This document shows positions 1 through 6,102 of a stretch of 6,102 nucleotides of DNA, piece by piece (the first letter of the stretch is position 1; each line of letters begins with the position of its first letter). The DNA lies in contig CAIUHT010000800.1 in assembly GCA_903898975.1 (NCBI GenBank), positions 1 through 6,102 on the forward strand, written 5' to 3'. This DNA comes from an uncultured Planctomycetaceae bacterium. GTDB taxonomy: Bacteria > Planctomycetota > Planctomycetia > Planctomycetales > Planctomycetaceae. The position numbers were made by a program, and so were the translations under genes. The notes below the pieces were generated by a model that saw only the letters and a list, made by a program, of their open reading frames with translations, ran no database searches and was not told the DNA's origin.

Positions 1-398
1 CCCGGTTGCTCTCCTTGGGCTTTCCCGCCCGTGTCGAGGCGAACCCCGCCGGGTTCCCCATCGCCCGGCATGGCACGCTGGCCACCTACCCGGTCACTCC
101 CCCGGCGGCGTTCCCCGTGATGATGATCGACATGGCGGCACATGGTGGCGACAGTGGCGGCCCCGTGCTGCTCGAGACGCCGAAGTCGTTCGACGCCGAC
201 GCCGGTCTTCCGGTGGTGGTCGCCATGGTCACTGGCAAGATGCAGCAGGATGAAAAGATGACGATGCTTTACGAGGAGCGGACCCTGCACCATCCGCTCG
301 ATCTTTCGATTGCCATCCAGTCGCACTTTATCCGCGAGACCATCGACCAGTGGGAACAGAAGGTCAAGCGCGAACCCCGCCGCGAGCCCCGCCGCTGA
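1..398 (+). CDS. Trypsin-like serine protease, C-terminal part (5' end outside window)
   Basis: This is the last 131 or so codons of a gene whose reading frame is open through the left edge, so the true start is not visible. The frame carries GGDSGGPV, the classic motif around the nucleophilic serine of chymotrypsin-fold (S1) proteases; the serine codon is at nt 153-155 and the preceding Asp-Gly context forms the oxyanion-hole region. It is followed by a hydrophobic strand (PVVVAMVTGK), as expected for the strand after the active serine. The catalytic His and Asp would lie upstream and cannot be checked. The last visible stretch (LSIAIQSHFIRETIDQWEQ) looks like the closing C-terminal helix. 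The protein then ends in a very basic tail, REPRREPRR, encoded by a 12-nt near-duplication. Stop is TGA at 396-398. The protease-fold call is solid; substrate, localisation and partners are unknown. A trypsin-like peptidase of the HtrA-like kind without a C-terminal PDZ domain is one possibility. Confidence 0.8.
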   Translation, partial: RLLSLGFPARVEANPAGFPIARHGTLATYPVTPPAAFPVMMIDMAAHGGDSGGPVLLETPKSFDADAGLPVVVAMVTGKMQQDEKMTMLYEERTLHHPLDLSIAIQSHFIRETIDQWEQKVKREPRREPRR

Positions 399-420
399 CC
401 CACGCGGGTCACGCCAGGAC

Positions 421-470
421 CACGCCACTGCGCCTCGCGGCCAGGTCAGGGCGGAGCACTGCGTGGCGTG
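421..470. repeat. Inverted repeat downstream of protease gene
   Basis: CACGCCAC at 421-428 is exactly complementary to GTGGCGTG at 463-470, giving an 8-bp stem around a 34-nt GC-rich loop. It starts 23 nt after the protease stop codon, where a transcription terminator would be expected. There is no T-run after the right arm, so it is not a textbook intrinsic terminator. In DNA this GC-rich an 8-bp match could be chance. Confidence 0.3.
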
Positions 471-654
471 TCGGGTGAACGGCCCGGAGGTGGCCGGCCG
501 GGCGGGTGCCAGGTCTTGATGACAGTCTTGGCCGGGTGTGCCGGGCGGTTGTCTCCCCCTCGGCGACTTGAGACAATGCGTGTCCCTAAACGGGCGAAAC
601 GGCTCTCGGGCCAATCGACTGGCGGGGGTTGCGGGCCGGTGCGTATTATCAGCC

Positions 655-679
655 GGCCGTCAACGGGAGTGACGGGGCC
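655..679. repeat. Short inverted repeat upstream of kinase start
   Basis: CCGTCA at 657-662 pairs with TGACGG at 670-675 across a 7-nt spacer. An alternative register extends the stem with GGCC at 655-658 and 676-679 by bulging two G residues. It ends about 50 nt before the chosen kinase ATG, so it could be an operator or a 5'-UTR hairpin. The evidence is the symmetry alone. Confidence 0.25.
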
Positions 680-728
680 GTTCCAGCGAGGGGGCGGGCT
701 GTCTGAATTAGTTCCACATCTGTCAAGC

Positions 729-2402
729 ATGTCTTTCTCTGCCGCGCTGCTGGTGATCCAGGGGGCCGATCAGGGCCAGCGGTTTGAACTCGACCAGTCC
801 GACACCGGGCTGGGGCGGGGGTTTGGCAATCGCATTCGCCTGAGCGACACCGAGGCGTCGCGGTTTCATGCCCGGGTGGTCTGCCGCGATCATCAGCATG
901 TGCTGCTCGACCTGGGCAGCTCGAACGGGACCTACGTCAACGGGCTGCCAATCCGCGAGCGGGTGTTGGCCCATGGGGATGAGATCCAGACCGGGCGGAC
1001 AGTGCTGCGGTTCCTGGTGACCGAGGCCTCCCCGGGCGACCTGGCGGGACGGGTGGTGCTGGGCGAAGGGGCCGAGGTGCAGCGTCCCGACCAGATTGTC
1101 GGGGCCGCCGAGACAGGCGACTCACTGGCCCAGGCCAGCCAGTCGGTCACCAGTCTGCAGGTGCTGTATCGGATTGCCGAGGAAGCGATGCGGCCGGCGA
1201 CCTCGCTCGACACGCTGCTGGGGCGGATCCTGGAGCTGGCTCTTGAGGCAACCCGGGCCGACCGGGGCTGCGTGCTGCTGCGACCGGTGGGTGGGGGTCC
1301 GCTGCGGCCGGCGGCGTTTGTCGACCGGCGGGAGGCGAACCCGACCCCCGGGACGATGCCGGTCTCGCGGAGCATTGTCGACCACGTGCTCAAAAGCCGG
1401 CAGGGGGTGCGCACCAGCGACGCCCTCCGCGACAGCCGGTTCGCCGCCGCCGAAAGCGTGCTGACCGCCGGGATCCGCGAGGCCATCTGCGTTCCCATGC
1501 AGGGCCGCCACGACCTGCAGGGGGTGCTGTATCTCGATATCACCACTCCTCCCGACCGGGTGGTTCTTGAGGGGCGGCCCGCTCCCCGGCTCACGGAAGA
1601 CCTGCTGCGGTTGATGGTGGCGGTCGGCCGGCAGGCGGCCCTGGCGGTCGAAGACCATCACTACCAGCAGGCGCTGGTCAAATCGGAACGGCTGGCCGCG
1701 GTCGGGCAGACCACCGCCATCCTGAGCCACCACATCAAGAACATCCTGCAGGGGATCCGCGGGGGGAGCTACCTCATCGACATGGGGCTCAACCGGCACG
1801 AGGAAGAGCTGGTCCGCAAGGGATGGGGAATTGTCGAACGGAACCAGGAGCGGATCTACCAGCTGGTGCTCGACCTGCTGACTCTCGCCAAGGAACGGCA
1901 ACCCCAGTTGCGCAGGGGCTCGCTGAACGCCACGGTCGCCGAGGTTTGTGAACTGCTGCAGCCCCAGGCGGAAGAACTGGGCATCACGCTGGCGTGGCGG
2001 CCTCAGCCCAACCTGCCCGAGATGCTGTTCGACCCCGAGGCGATCCATCGCGCGGTGCTGAACCTGGTGGGGAACGCGCTCGACGCGGTCCGCGACACCA
2101 GCGGGGCGCGGGTGAACGTGGCGACGTGGCTGGAGCCCCAGGGGGGGCTGGTCGGGATCGCCGTCGAAGACAACGGGCCGGGGATCCCCGCCGAACTGCT
2201 CCCGCAACTGTTCAACCTGTTCGAGAGCACGAAGGGGGCCCGGGGAACAGGGATCGGGCTGGCGGTCTGCCAGAAAATCGCCCGCGAGCATGGGGGCGAC
2301 ATTGTGGCCCGCAATCTCCCGCAGGGAGGGGCCCAGCTGGTGCTCGAGTGGCCGCTCATCTCCGACGACCCCACCGCCCCCGAACGCAAGACCACGGTTT
2401 AG
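729..2402 (+). CDS. Soluble sensor histidine kinase with FHA and GAF domains
   Basis: A 557-residue two-component histidine kinase. Residues about 5-98 form an FHA (phosphothreonine-peptide-binding) domain with the conserved G29-R30, S44-R-x-H47 and S65-N66-G67 positions. Residues about 142-310 fit a GAF sensory domain. The dimerisation/phosphoacceptor helix follows, with LSHHIKN; H334 is the expected phosphorylated histidine. The ATPase domain has the N box (NLVGNALDA, N449), G1 box (EDNGPGIP, D481), an F-box region (LFNLFESTK) and G2 box (GTGIGL, 506-511). All catalytic motifs are intact, so it should be active; the motif set resembles the NtrB/HPK4 group. No membrane segment or signal peptide is seen, so it should be cytoplasmic and read an internal cue through FHA binding and/or a GAF ligand. 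The ATG at 729 is chosen because the FHA domain begins immediately after it and upstream codons look non-coding; no clear ribosome binding site precedes it. No response regulator with an output domain is adjacent on this strand. Ligand and partner are unknown. Confidence 0.92.
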   Translation: MSFSAALLVIQGADQGQRFELDQSDTGLGRGFGNRIRLSDTEASRFHARVVCRDHQHVLLDLGSSNGTYVNGLPIRERVLAHGDEIQTGRTVLRFLVTEASPGDLAGRVVLGEGAEVQRPDQIVGAAETGDSLAQASQSVTSLQVLYRIAEEAMRPATSLDTLLGRILELALEATRADRGCVLLRPVGGGPLRPAAFVDRREANPTPGTMPVSRSIVDHVLKSRQGVRTSDALRDSRFAAAESVLTAGIREAICVPMQGRHDLQGVLYLDITTPPDRVVLEGRPAPRLTEDLLRLMVAVGRQAALAVEDHHYQQALVKSERLAAVGQTTAILSHHIKNILQGIRGGSYLIDMGLNRHEEELVRKGWGIVERNQERIYQLVLDLLTLAKERQPQLRRGSLNATVAEVCELLQPQAEELGITLAWRPQPNLPEMLFDPEAIHRAVLNLVGNALDAVRDTSGARVNVATWLEPQGGLVGIAVEDNGPGIPAELLPQLFNLFESTKGARGTGIGLAVCQKIAREHGGDIVARNLPQGGAQLVLEWPLISDDPTAPERKTTV

Positions 2403-2645
2403 CGACGCGCTCTTCGGGGGGCTCGCCCGCCTGCGCTCTCAACGTGTTTAGGCTGCATGCTCGTCGCCGGCGAATGTCTTGCGCCCTGTGAGGATCCGTT
2501 TCCGAGTGGACCCGCCTGCGATGCGGGCTTGTTCAGGGCGAGTGCCGCAACTGAACCGCGCTGCCCGAGTGCTTCTCGGTTCGCGGGCCTCACCAGGTGG
2601 GGCGCTTTGCAGTGTGGACGGCAAGGCGGAAGGGGACCGGGCGCA
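2403..2645. other. Convergent intergenic region
   Basis: The 243 nt between the ends of the kinase and the receiver-like gene carry no credible coding frame. They contain several small GC-rich dyads: CCCGC/GCGGG (2511-2515 with 2523-2527), CCGAG/CTCGG (2565-2569 with 2575-2579, 5-nt loop), and an overlapping GAACCG/CGGTTC pair (2553-2558 with 2577-2582) that encloses it. The 10-mer CCCGCCTGCG occurs twice, at 2426 and 2511. Bidirectional termination is expected between convergent genes and these hairpins are candidates, but none has a T-tract on either strand. Confidence 0.5.
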
Positions 2646-3071
2646 TCAGCTCGTGGAAGCGGCGACCTGCGATGGAGGGGGCAGCCAGCGCTGGCAGAGT
2701 CCGACCAGTCTGTCGGGTGACTCGCTGGCCGGGCACCACGCCACCGCTCCCGCCTCGCGGGCGGCCCACTCGAGTTCGCGCCACTCGGCACTGGCGACCA
2801 CGATCGGGTGCAGTGCCAGCCGGCGGGCCTGCAGTTCGCCCAACAGCAGCAGCGCCGCCGCCGGATGCGGGTCGAAGTCCAGCACCAGCACGCTCCCCGG
2901 CAGGCGGGGGGCCAGGGCCAGCACGTCGGTCGCCGACCGGCAAGGCCGGACCAGGCAGCGCGGCCCCGCCAACCGCGCCTTCAGCACCCCCTCCCACTTC
3001 GGGACCCGCTCCCAGGCGAGCAGCGCCGGAGCCAGCCGGGCTGACGGTGAAGGGGCGGAATCCGGAAGCAT
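2646..3071 (-). CDS. Small receiver-like (pseudo-receiver) protein, function unknown
   Basis: A 141-residue protein with no family I can name with certainty. From residue about 37 to 130 the pattern follows a response-regulator receiver domain: a first strand (RCLVRP), a strand ending in an Asp (SVLVLDFDP, D65 at the place of the phospho-acceptor), a helix rich in Ala/Leu (AAALLLLGELQARR), a strand ending in a small hydroxyl residue (HPIVVASAEW, S94), a helix ending in the typical AGA turn (REAGAVAW), and a last helix (DRLVGLCQRWL). The acidic pair expected after strand 1 is absent (RPCRS instead), and the conserved Lys after strand 5 is replaced by CPAS. If the fold is right, it is probably a degenerate receiver that may not be phosphorylated normally. 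There is no output domain, membrane segment or signal peptide. ATG at 3071 is the first ATG after an in-frame stop at 3117-3119; no Shine-Dalgarno is evident. It converges on the FHA-GAF kinase and lies 132 nt downstream of the heme protein gene on the same strand. The existence of the gene is likely; the fold assignment is inference from pattern. Confidence 0.6.
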   Translation of the reverse strand: MLPDSAPSPSARLAPALLAWERVPKWEGVLKARLAGPRCLVRPCRSATDVLALAPRLPGSVLVLDFDPHPAAALLLLGELQARRLALHPIVVASAEWRELEWAAREAGAVAWCPASESPDRLVGLCQRWLPPPSQVAASTS

Positions 3072-3111
3072 GCGGAGAGAGACCCGGTTGGGTGGCGTCA
3101 GGTCAGCCCGA

Positions 3112-3167
3112 ACGACTCACCGTGGACGGTCCACAGCGGGCCGCCCACGGTGGACGGCCCAAGTCGT
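3112..3167. repeat. Imperfect long hairpin with internal 15-mer direct repeat
   Basis: ACGACT (3112-3117) pairs with AGTCGT (3162-3167) and, just inside, CACCGTGG (3118-3125) pairs with CCACGGTG (3145-3152), leaving a 9-nt bulge on the right arm. The same stretch holds a 15-mer repeated in direct orientation with two mismatches (3118-3132 and 3146-3160), and a tight dyad GTGGAC-G-GTCCAC (3122-3134). It sits 37 nt after the stop of the heme protein gene and 40 nt before the start of the receiver-like gene, so it may end or attenuate transcription between them. No T-run follows on the minus strand. Confidence 0.4.
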
Positions 3168-3203
3168 CATGTCGAAGTCGTGCGGCAGAAAAGCCGGTGC
3201 GTC

Positions 3204-6102
3204 TTATGGGGCCGAGAGCGTGATGTTGGCCTTGGCCTCGACAGCGAGGGTCAGGCCAGCGTCTCCGTTCCCCTGGTCGACCTTCAGCAGCAGCAGGTTG
3301 CGGCCCGCCTGCAGATCGACCTCGACCTTGTCCTGGGCGGCGGCGAGGGCCCGGGTGACCTTGTGGTCGTGCACCTTGCGGCCGTTCAGCCACACCTGCA
3401 CGCCGTCGTCCGAGCCAATCTGCAGCGTCGCCTTCTGCGCACTGGCCGATTCCACCACGGTCGCGAAGTAGAACAGCACATTGTCGGCGGGGAGCTGGGC
3501 GTCCCCGGCGAGCTTGCGGATGTCAAGCTGCGGCACCCCGGTCGCTCCTGCGCGGGCGTCGGCCCGCACCCAGCCAATCTGCTTCATCCCGAAGGTGGCA
3601 TGCTTGGCGTTGAAATCGATGTCGGCCCCCTTGGCCTCCGGGCCAAAGTCGAAGGTCCGCTGCTCAGGTCGCACGTTGGGGAATGGCCCCAGCACGCGGA
3701 ACCCGACCGCGGGCACAACCGCCTCCTGCAGGCCGGCGAGGTATTCGACCAGGTCGGCGGCGTCCTGCGCGGTCACGTTCTTCAGCACCAGTTCGGGCAT
3801 CAGCGATTTGTCCTGCCGCACCACCTCCGCAACCTGGTCCTTCGGCAGATCAATCAGCTGTCCTTCGATGGTCTTGAGCAGCACCCGATCGGCGGCCCCC
3901 TCCTTGAGGAAGCCGGCGTAGACCTTGCCCGCGGCGGTCTCGACCACATGCGGGATGTACTCGGGGGCGATCCCCGCGCTCGGGTTCATGATGGTCTCGA
4001 GCAACGCCTCGCGACCGTACTTGCGGCCAATCTGGCTCAGCTCAGGACCAATGTCGGCTCCCTGGCCCTTCACGCGGTGGCACTTGTTGCACGACGCCGC
4101 GCCACTGCGGGCGAACACCTCGGCCCCCCGCCGCGAGTCCCCCTTGAGCGCCAGGATGTCCTTCGCCGAGAACGACTGCCCCAGTGTCTTCGGACGTTCC
4201 CCCGGAGGGAGGAACTTTTCAAACAGCAGGCGGACGTTGACGTCGGGATGCTCGGTCGCGGCGGCGATCGCGCGGGTGGCGAGTGGCTGGGGAAGCTTCT
4301 TGGTGTCAATCATCCGCAGCAGCTGCACTCCTCCGTCGGTCGACTGCATCAGTCCGTCGACCAGTTCCTGCTGAACGGCGACCGGGGCTTTTGAGTTCGC
4401 CTCGAGCAGCGGGGCGGCGGCGACTGTGTCACGCAGCGTGACCAGCCCGGTGACGGCGGCCCGGGCCAGTTCCGCATTCGGCGCGGGCTGGCTGGTCAGC
4501 AGAGCGGCGAGCGTCTTCCCCGTCGGGGGAAGCTGCAGCCGGGTGGCCACCTGGACCGCGGCAATCCGCGTCGCGGCGGGAGTCTGCGGGTCTGCGACCA
4601 GTTTCAGCACGGGTTCGCTGAACCGTGTCAGCCCGGCATCACCCACCACATCGAGCGCGGCTCGGGCCAGGTTCGGCTGTTGCAGGCTGGAGGTGAGTCC
4701 CGCGACGACGGCGGGGTCTTCCTGCAGACCCTTCCAGGCTCCCCCGAGGTTCTGCTTGAGCGCGGCGAGCGCGAGTTGCCGGGTTGCCTCGGGGGTCTTG
4801 TCGTTCAGCATGCCGGCGACCTGCTTGCCGGCATCGGCGTTCCCCACGCTGGCGAGGGCGTCGAGCACTGTCTGGGCCGACTCGGGCGAGAGTCCCCCCG
4901 CGGCGAGTTTTTCGGCGAGGAACTTGCCCGCCTGTTCGGGACGCAGAATACGGGCCAGGTTGACCTCGCGGGGCGAGATGGCCGGGCCCGCCTTCTGCAG
5001 CAGTTCGGTGAACAGCTCGTCCTGCCGCTTGCGGGCGGCGATGCCCAGGGTCTCGAGCAGGTAGCGGTCGGTGCCGTCGTACCGGCGGGCGGCCTGCACA
5101 ATCGCGGCGGTCGCTTCGGGCGAGGTCGCAGCCCCGGCGGCCAGCAGCACTTCCTTCAGCACTTCGCCATCGGCGTCTTTGGCCAGGGTCAGCAGCGCGG
5201 GGAGTTCGGCGTCGCCATGGCGGCGGAGGATGCGGACGGCGAGCGCCCGGAAGGTGGGATCGTTCGAGGCCAGCTCTTTGCGGACCAGTTCGCGGGCGGG
5301 GCCGCCAATGCGGTCGGCGAGCCACAGGGCGCGGGCCCGCAGCGTGCGGTCGGAACCGGCCGCCAGCCGGGCCAGCCCGGGAACCGCCCCCTGCCCACTT
5401 TCCAGCAGCCGCTCACGGGCGAGGAAGGTGGTGGCATGGTTGGGACTGGCGAGGGCGGCGAAGGCGTCGGCGTCGGTCAGGTAGGGGCCGGGCTTGTGGT
5501 CGGTCTTGAGCCGGCCCGACTTGGGAGTGATGCGGTAAATGCGGCCGCGTTCGGGGTCGTTGTAGGCGTGACCCCCCACGCCGCCGTCGTACCAGTCGGT
5601 CAGGTACAGCGAGCCATCGGGAGCGACGCAGGGATCGACCGGGCGGAAGTACGGGTCGCTGTTGGTGATGATGTTCTCGAGGCCGGCGGTGTAGCCCACG
5701 CCCGGGAGTCGACGGGGGGTGTAGCAACGCACCTCGCGCGGACCGGCGTCGCAGTGAATGAGCTGGTTCTGGTACTTGGGACCGAACACATCGGATTCGT
5801 AGAAGGTCATCCCGCAGGGAGAGCCAAACCCCGTGATGAGCACATACGGGACGTGCCCGGGCTTGTCGGCCCGCCAGTGATGGATGGGGTCGAAGCTGCC
5901 ATCGGGATTGCGGATGTTCTCGGGTCCGCCGTACCAGCCGTAGTTCCCCCCTTCGAGAATCCAGCAGATGCGGACCGACTTGAGACCATCGTTGTCGTTG
6001 TCGCTGCACCAGACGTTGCCGAAGGAGTCGACGGCGAGTTCGACCGGGTTGCGGAAGTTGACGGCGAAGTCTTCGAGCTGAGAGCCATCGGCTTCGCAGC
6101 GG
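3204..6102 (-). CDS. PVC-type heme-binding (CxxCH) dehydrogenase-like protein, 5' end outside window
   Basis: The frame is open through the right edge and ends at TAA (3206-3204), giving 965 visible residues (numbered from the edge). Residues 1 to about 205 match the end of the 'putative membrane-bound dehydrogenase' propeller of Planctomycetes/Verrucomicrobia: FRNPVELAVDSFGNVWCSDNDNDG (12-39 region, an Asp/Asn-rich loop that could bind a metal), GGNYGWYGG, and LTDWYDGG with W170. Residues about 206-637 are Ala/Leu-rich helical repeats of HEAT type. Residues about 638-790 are a cytochrome c domain: KGDSRRGAEVF, then CNKCH (C671, C674, H675; nt 4077-4091) for covalent heme attachment, with M768 in SLMPEL the likely distal iron ligand. 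Residues about 795-965 form an added beta-rich domain (GSDDGVQVWLNGRKV around D898-D899) resembling carbohydrate-binding-like jelly rolls. c-type heme attachment implies export, but the signal peptide would be upstream and is not visible. A GTG codon at 5843 lies inside the propeller and is not the start. The family is taken to do electron transfer or sugar oxidation outside the cytoplasm; substrate is unproven. Confidence 0.93.
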   Translation of the reverse strand, partial: RCEADGSQLEDFAVNFRNPVELAVDSFGNVWCSDNDNDGLKSVRICWILEGGNYGWYGGPENIRNPDGSFDPIHHWRADKPGHVPYVLITGFGSPCGMTFYESDVFGPKYQNQLIHCDAGPREVRCYTPRRLPGVGYTAGLENIITNSDPYFRPVDPCVAPDGSLYLTDWYDGGVGGHAYNDPERGRIYRITPKSGRLKTDHKPGPYLTDADAFAALASPNHATTFLARERLLESGQGAVPGLARLAAGSDRTLRARALWLADRIGGPARELVRKELASNDPTFRALAVRILRRHGDAELPALLTLAKDADGEVLKEVLLAAGAATSPEATAAIVQAARRYDGTDRYLLETLGIAARKRQDELFTELLQKAGPAISPREVNLARILRPEQAGKFLAEKLAAGGLSPESAQTVLDALASVGNADAGKQVAGMLNDKTPEATRQLALAALKQNLGGAWKGLQEDPAVVAGLTSSLQQPNLARAALDVVGDAGLTRFSEPVLKLVADPQTPAATRIAAVQVATRLQLPPTGKTLAALLTSQPAPNAELARAAVTGLVTLRDTVAAAPLLEANSKAPVAVQQELVDGLMQSTDGGVQLLRMIDTKKLPQPLATRAIAAATEHPDVNVRLLFEKFLPPGERPKTLGQSFSAKDILALKGDSRRGAEVFARSGAASCNKCHRVKGQGADIGPELSQIGRKYGREALLETIMNPSAGIAPEYIPHVVETAAGKVYAGFLKEGAADRVLLKTIEGQLIDLPKDQVAEVVRQDKSLMPELVLKNVTAQDAADLVEYLAGLQEAVVPAVGFRVLGPFPNVRPEQRTFDFGPEAKGADIDFNAKHATFGMKQIGWVRADARAGATGVPQLDIRKLAGDAQLPADNVLFYFATVVESASAQKATLQIGSDDGVQVWLNGRKVHDHKVTRALAAAQDKVEVDLQAGRNLLLLKVDQGNGDAGLTLAVEAKANITLSAP

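Larger units (their letters stand above)
399..728. other. Intergenic region upstream of the histidine kinase
   Basis: This 330-nt stretch separates the protease stop from the kinase start. The kinase frame stays open back to about nt 468, but the implied peptide is Gly/Arg/Pro-rich with no recognisable domain, so I treat it as non-coding. It holds two inverted repeats, listed separately. A TATTAT hexamer at 644-649 could be a -10 element, but no convincing -35 box stands at a normal distance, so no promoter is called. The kinase promoter is probably here, as both flanking genes point the same way and the gap is large. Confidence 0.6.

Noticed and set aside
492..499. GGCCGGCC palindrome as a regulatory site
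   Set aside because: An 8-bp palindrome of only G and C is expected by chance in DNA of this composition.
568..590. TTGAGA followed by CCTAAA as a sigma-70 type promoter
   Set aside because: The spacing of 11 nt is far below the usual 16-18, so it is probably chance.
468..728. In-frame N-terminal extension of 87 codons for the histidine kinase
   Set aside because: The implied peptide is low-complexity Gly/Arg/Pro with no domain, and the FHA domain starts directly at the ATG at 729.
1122..2291. 389-codon open frame on the minus strand opposite the kinase
   Set aside because: It is the antisense of a well-supported kinase gene; the peptide is rich in Pro, Gln, Arg and His without a domain, as expected for a shadow frame in GC-rich DNA.
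2590..2997. Alternative minus-strand frame (135 codons) overlapping the receiver-like gene
   Set aside because: The Gly/Ala/Pro/Arg-rich peptide has no secondary-structure pattern, whereas the 2646-3071 frame gives a sensible alternating strand and helix pattern.
2479..3471. 330-codon open frame on the plus strand across the receiver-like gene
   Set aside because: It is Ser/Arg/Ala-rich, crosses the non-coding gaps and runs into the antisense of the heme protein gene; no motif is recognisable.
3150..4394. 414-codon open frame on the plus strand opposite the heme protein
   Set aside because: It is the antisense of the CxxCH gene, whose domain motifs are unmistakable; the plus-strand peptide has no recognisable family.
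5841..5843. GTG as the start codon of the heme protein
   Set aside because: The frame continues upstream to the window edge with clear family motifs (FRNPVELAVD, GGNYGWYGG), so the true start is outside.

Overview
The window looks like chromosomal DNA from a high-GC planctomycete. The strongest evidence is the large minus-strand gene. It has the layout of the Planctomycetes/Verrucomicrobia-type heme-binding proteins: an N-terminal dehydrogenase-like propeller, a HEAT-like helical region, a CxxCH cytochrome c domain and an extra C-terminal beta domain. Such proteins are largely confined to the PVC superphylum. The GC-rich third codon positions, the long spurious open frames on both strands and the lack of clear Shine-Dalgarno sequences fit this.

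Layout from left to right: (1) nt 1-398, plus strand, the 3' end of a trypsin-like serine protease gene carrying the GDSGGP active-site motif. (2) nt 399-728, a non-coding gap with two inverted repeats. (3) nt 729-2402, plus strand, a complete soluble sensor histidine kinase with FHA, GAF and HisKA/HATPase domains. (4) nt 2403-2645, a convergent non-coding gap. (5) nt 2646-3071, minus strand, a 141-residue protein that resembles a degenerate response-regulator receiver domain. (6) nt 3072-3203, a gap with an imperfect long hairpin built from a repeated 15-mer. (7) nt 3204 to the right edge, minus strand, the heme-binding protein, whose 5' end lies outside the window.

Only two of the four genes are complete. 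The kinase and the receiver-like protein converge and could in principle belong to one signalling pathway, but nothing in the sequence proves it. The heme protein and the receiver-like gene share a strand with a 132-nt gap, so co-transcription is possible but not shown. I found no tRNA, rRNA, CRISPR array, insertion sequence or phage genes. The region reads as ordinary planctomycete chromosome. The most unusual items are the pseudo-receiver protein and the architecture of the kinase.
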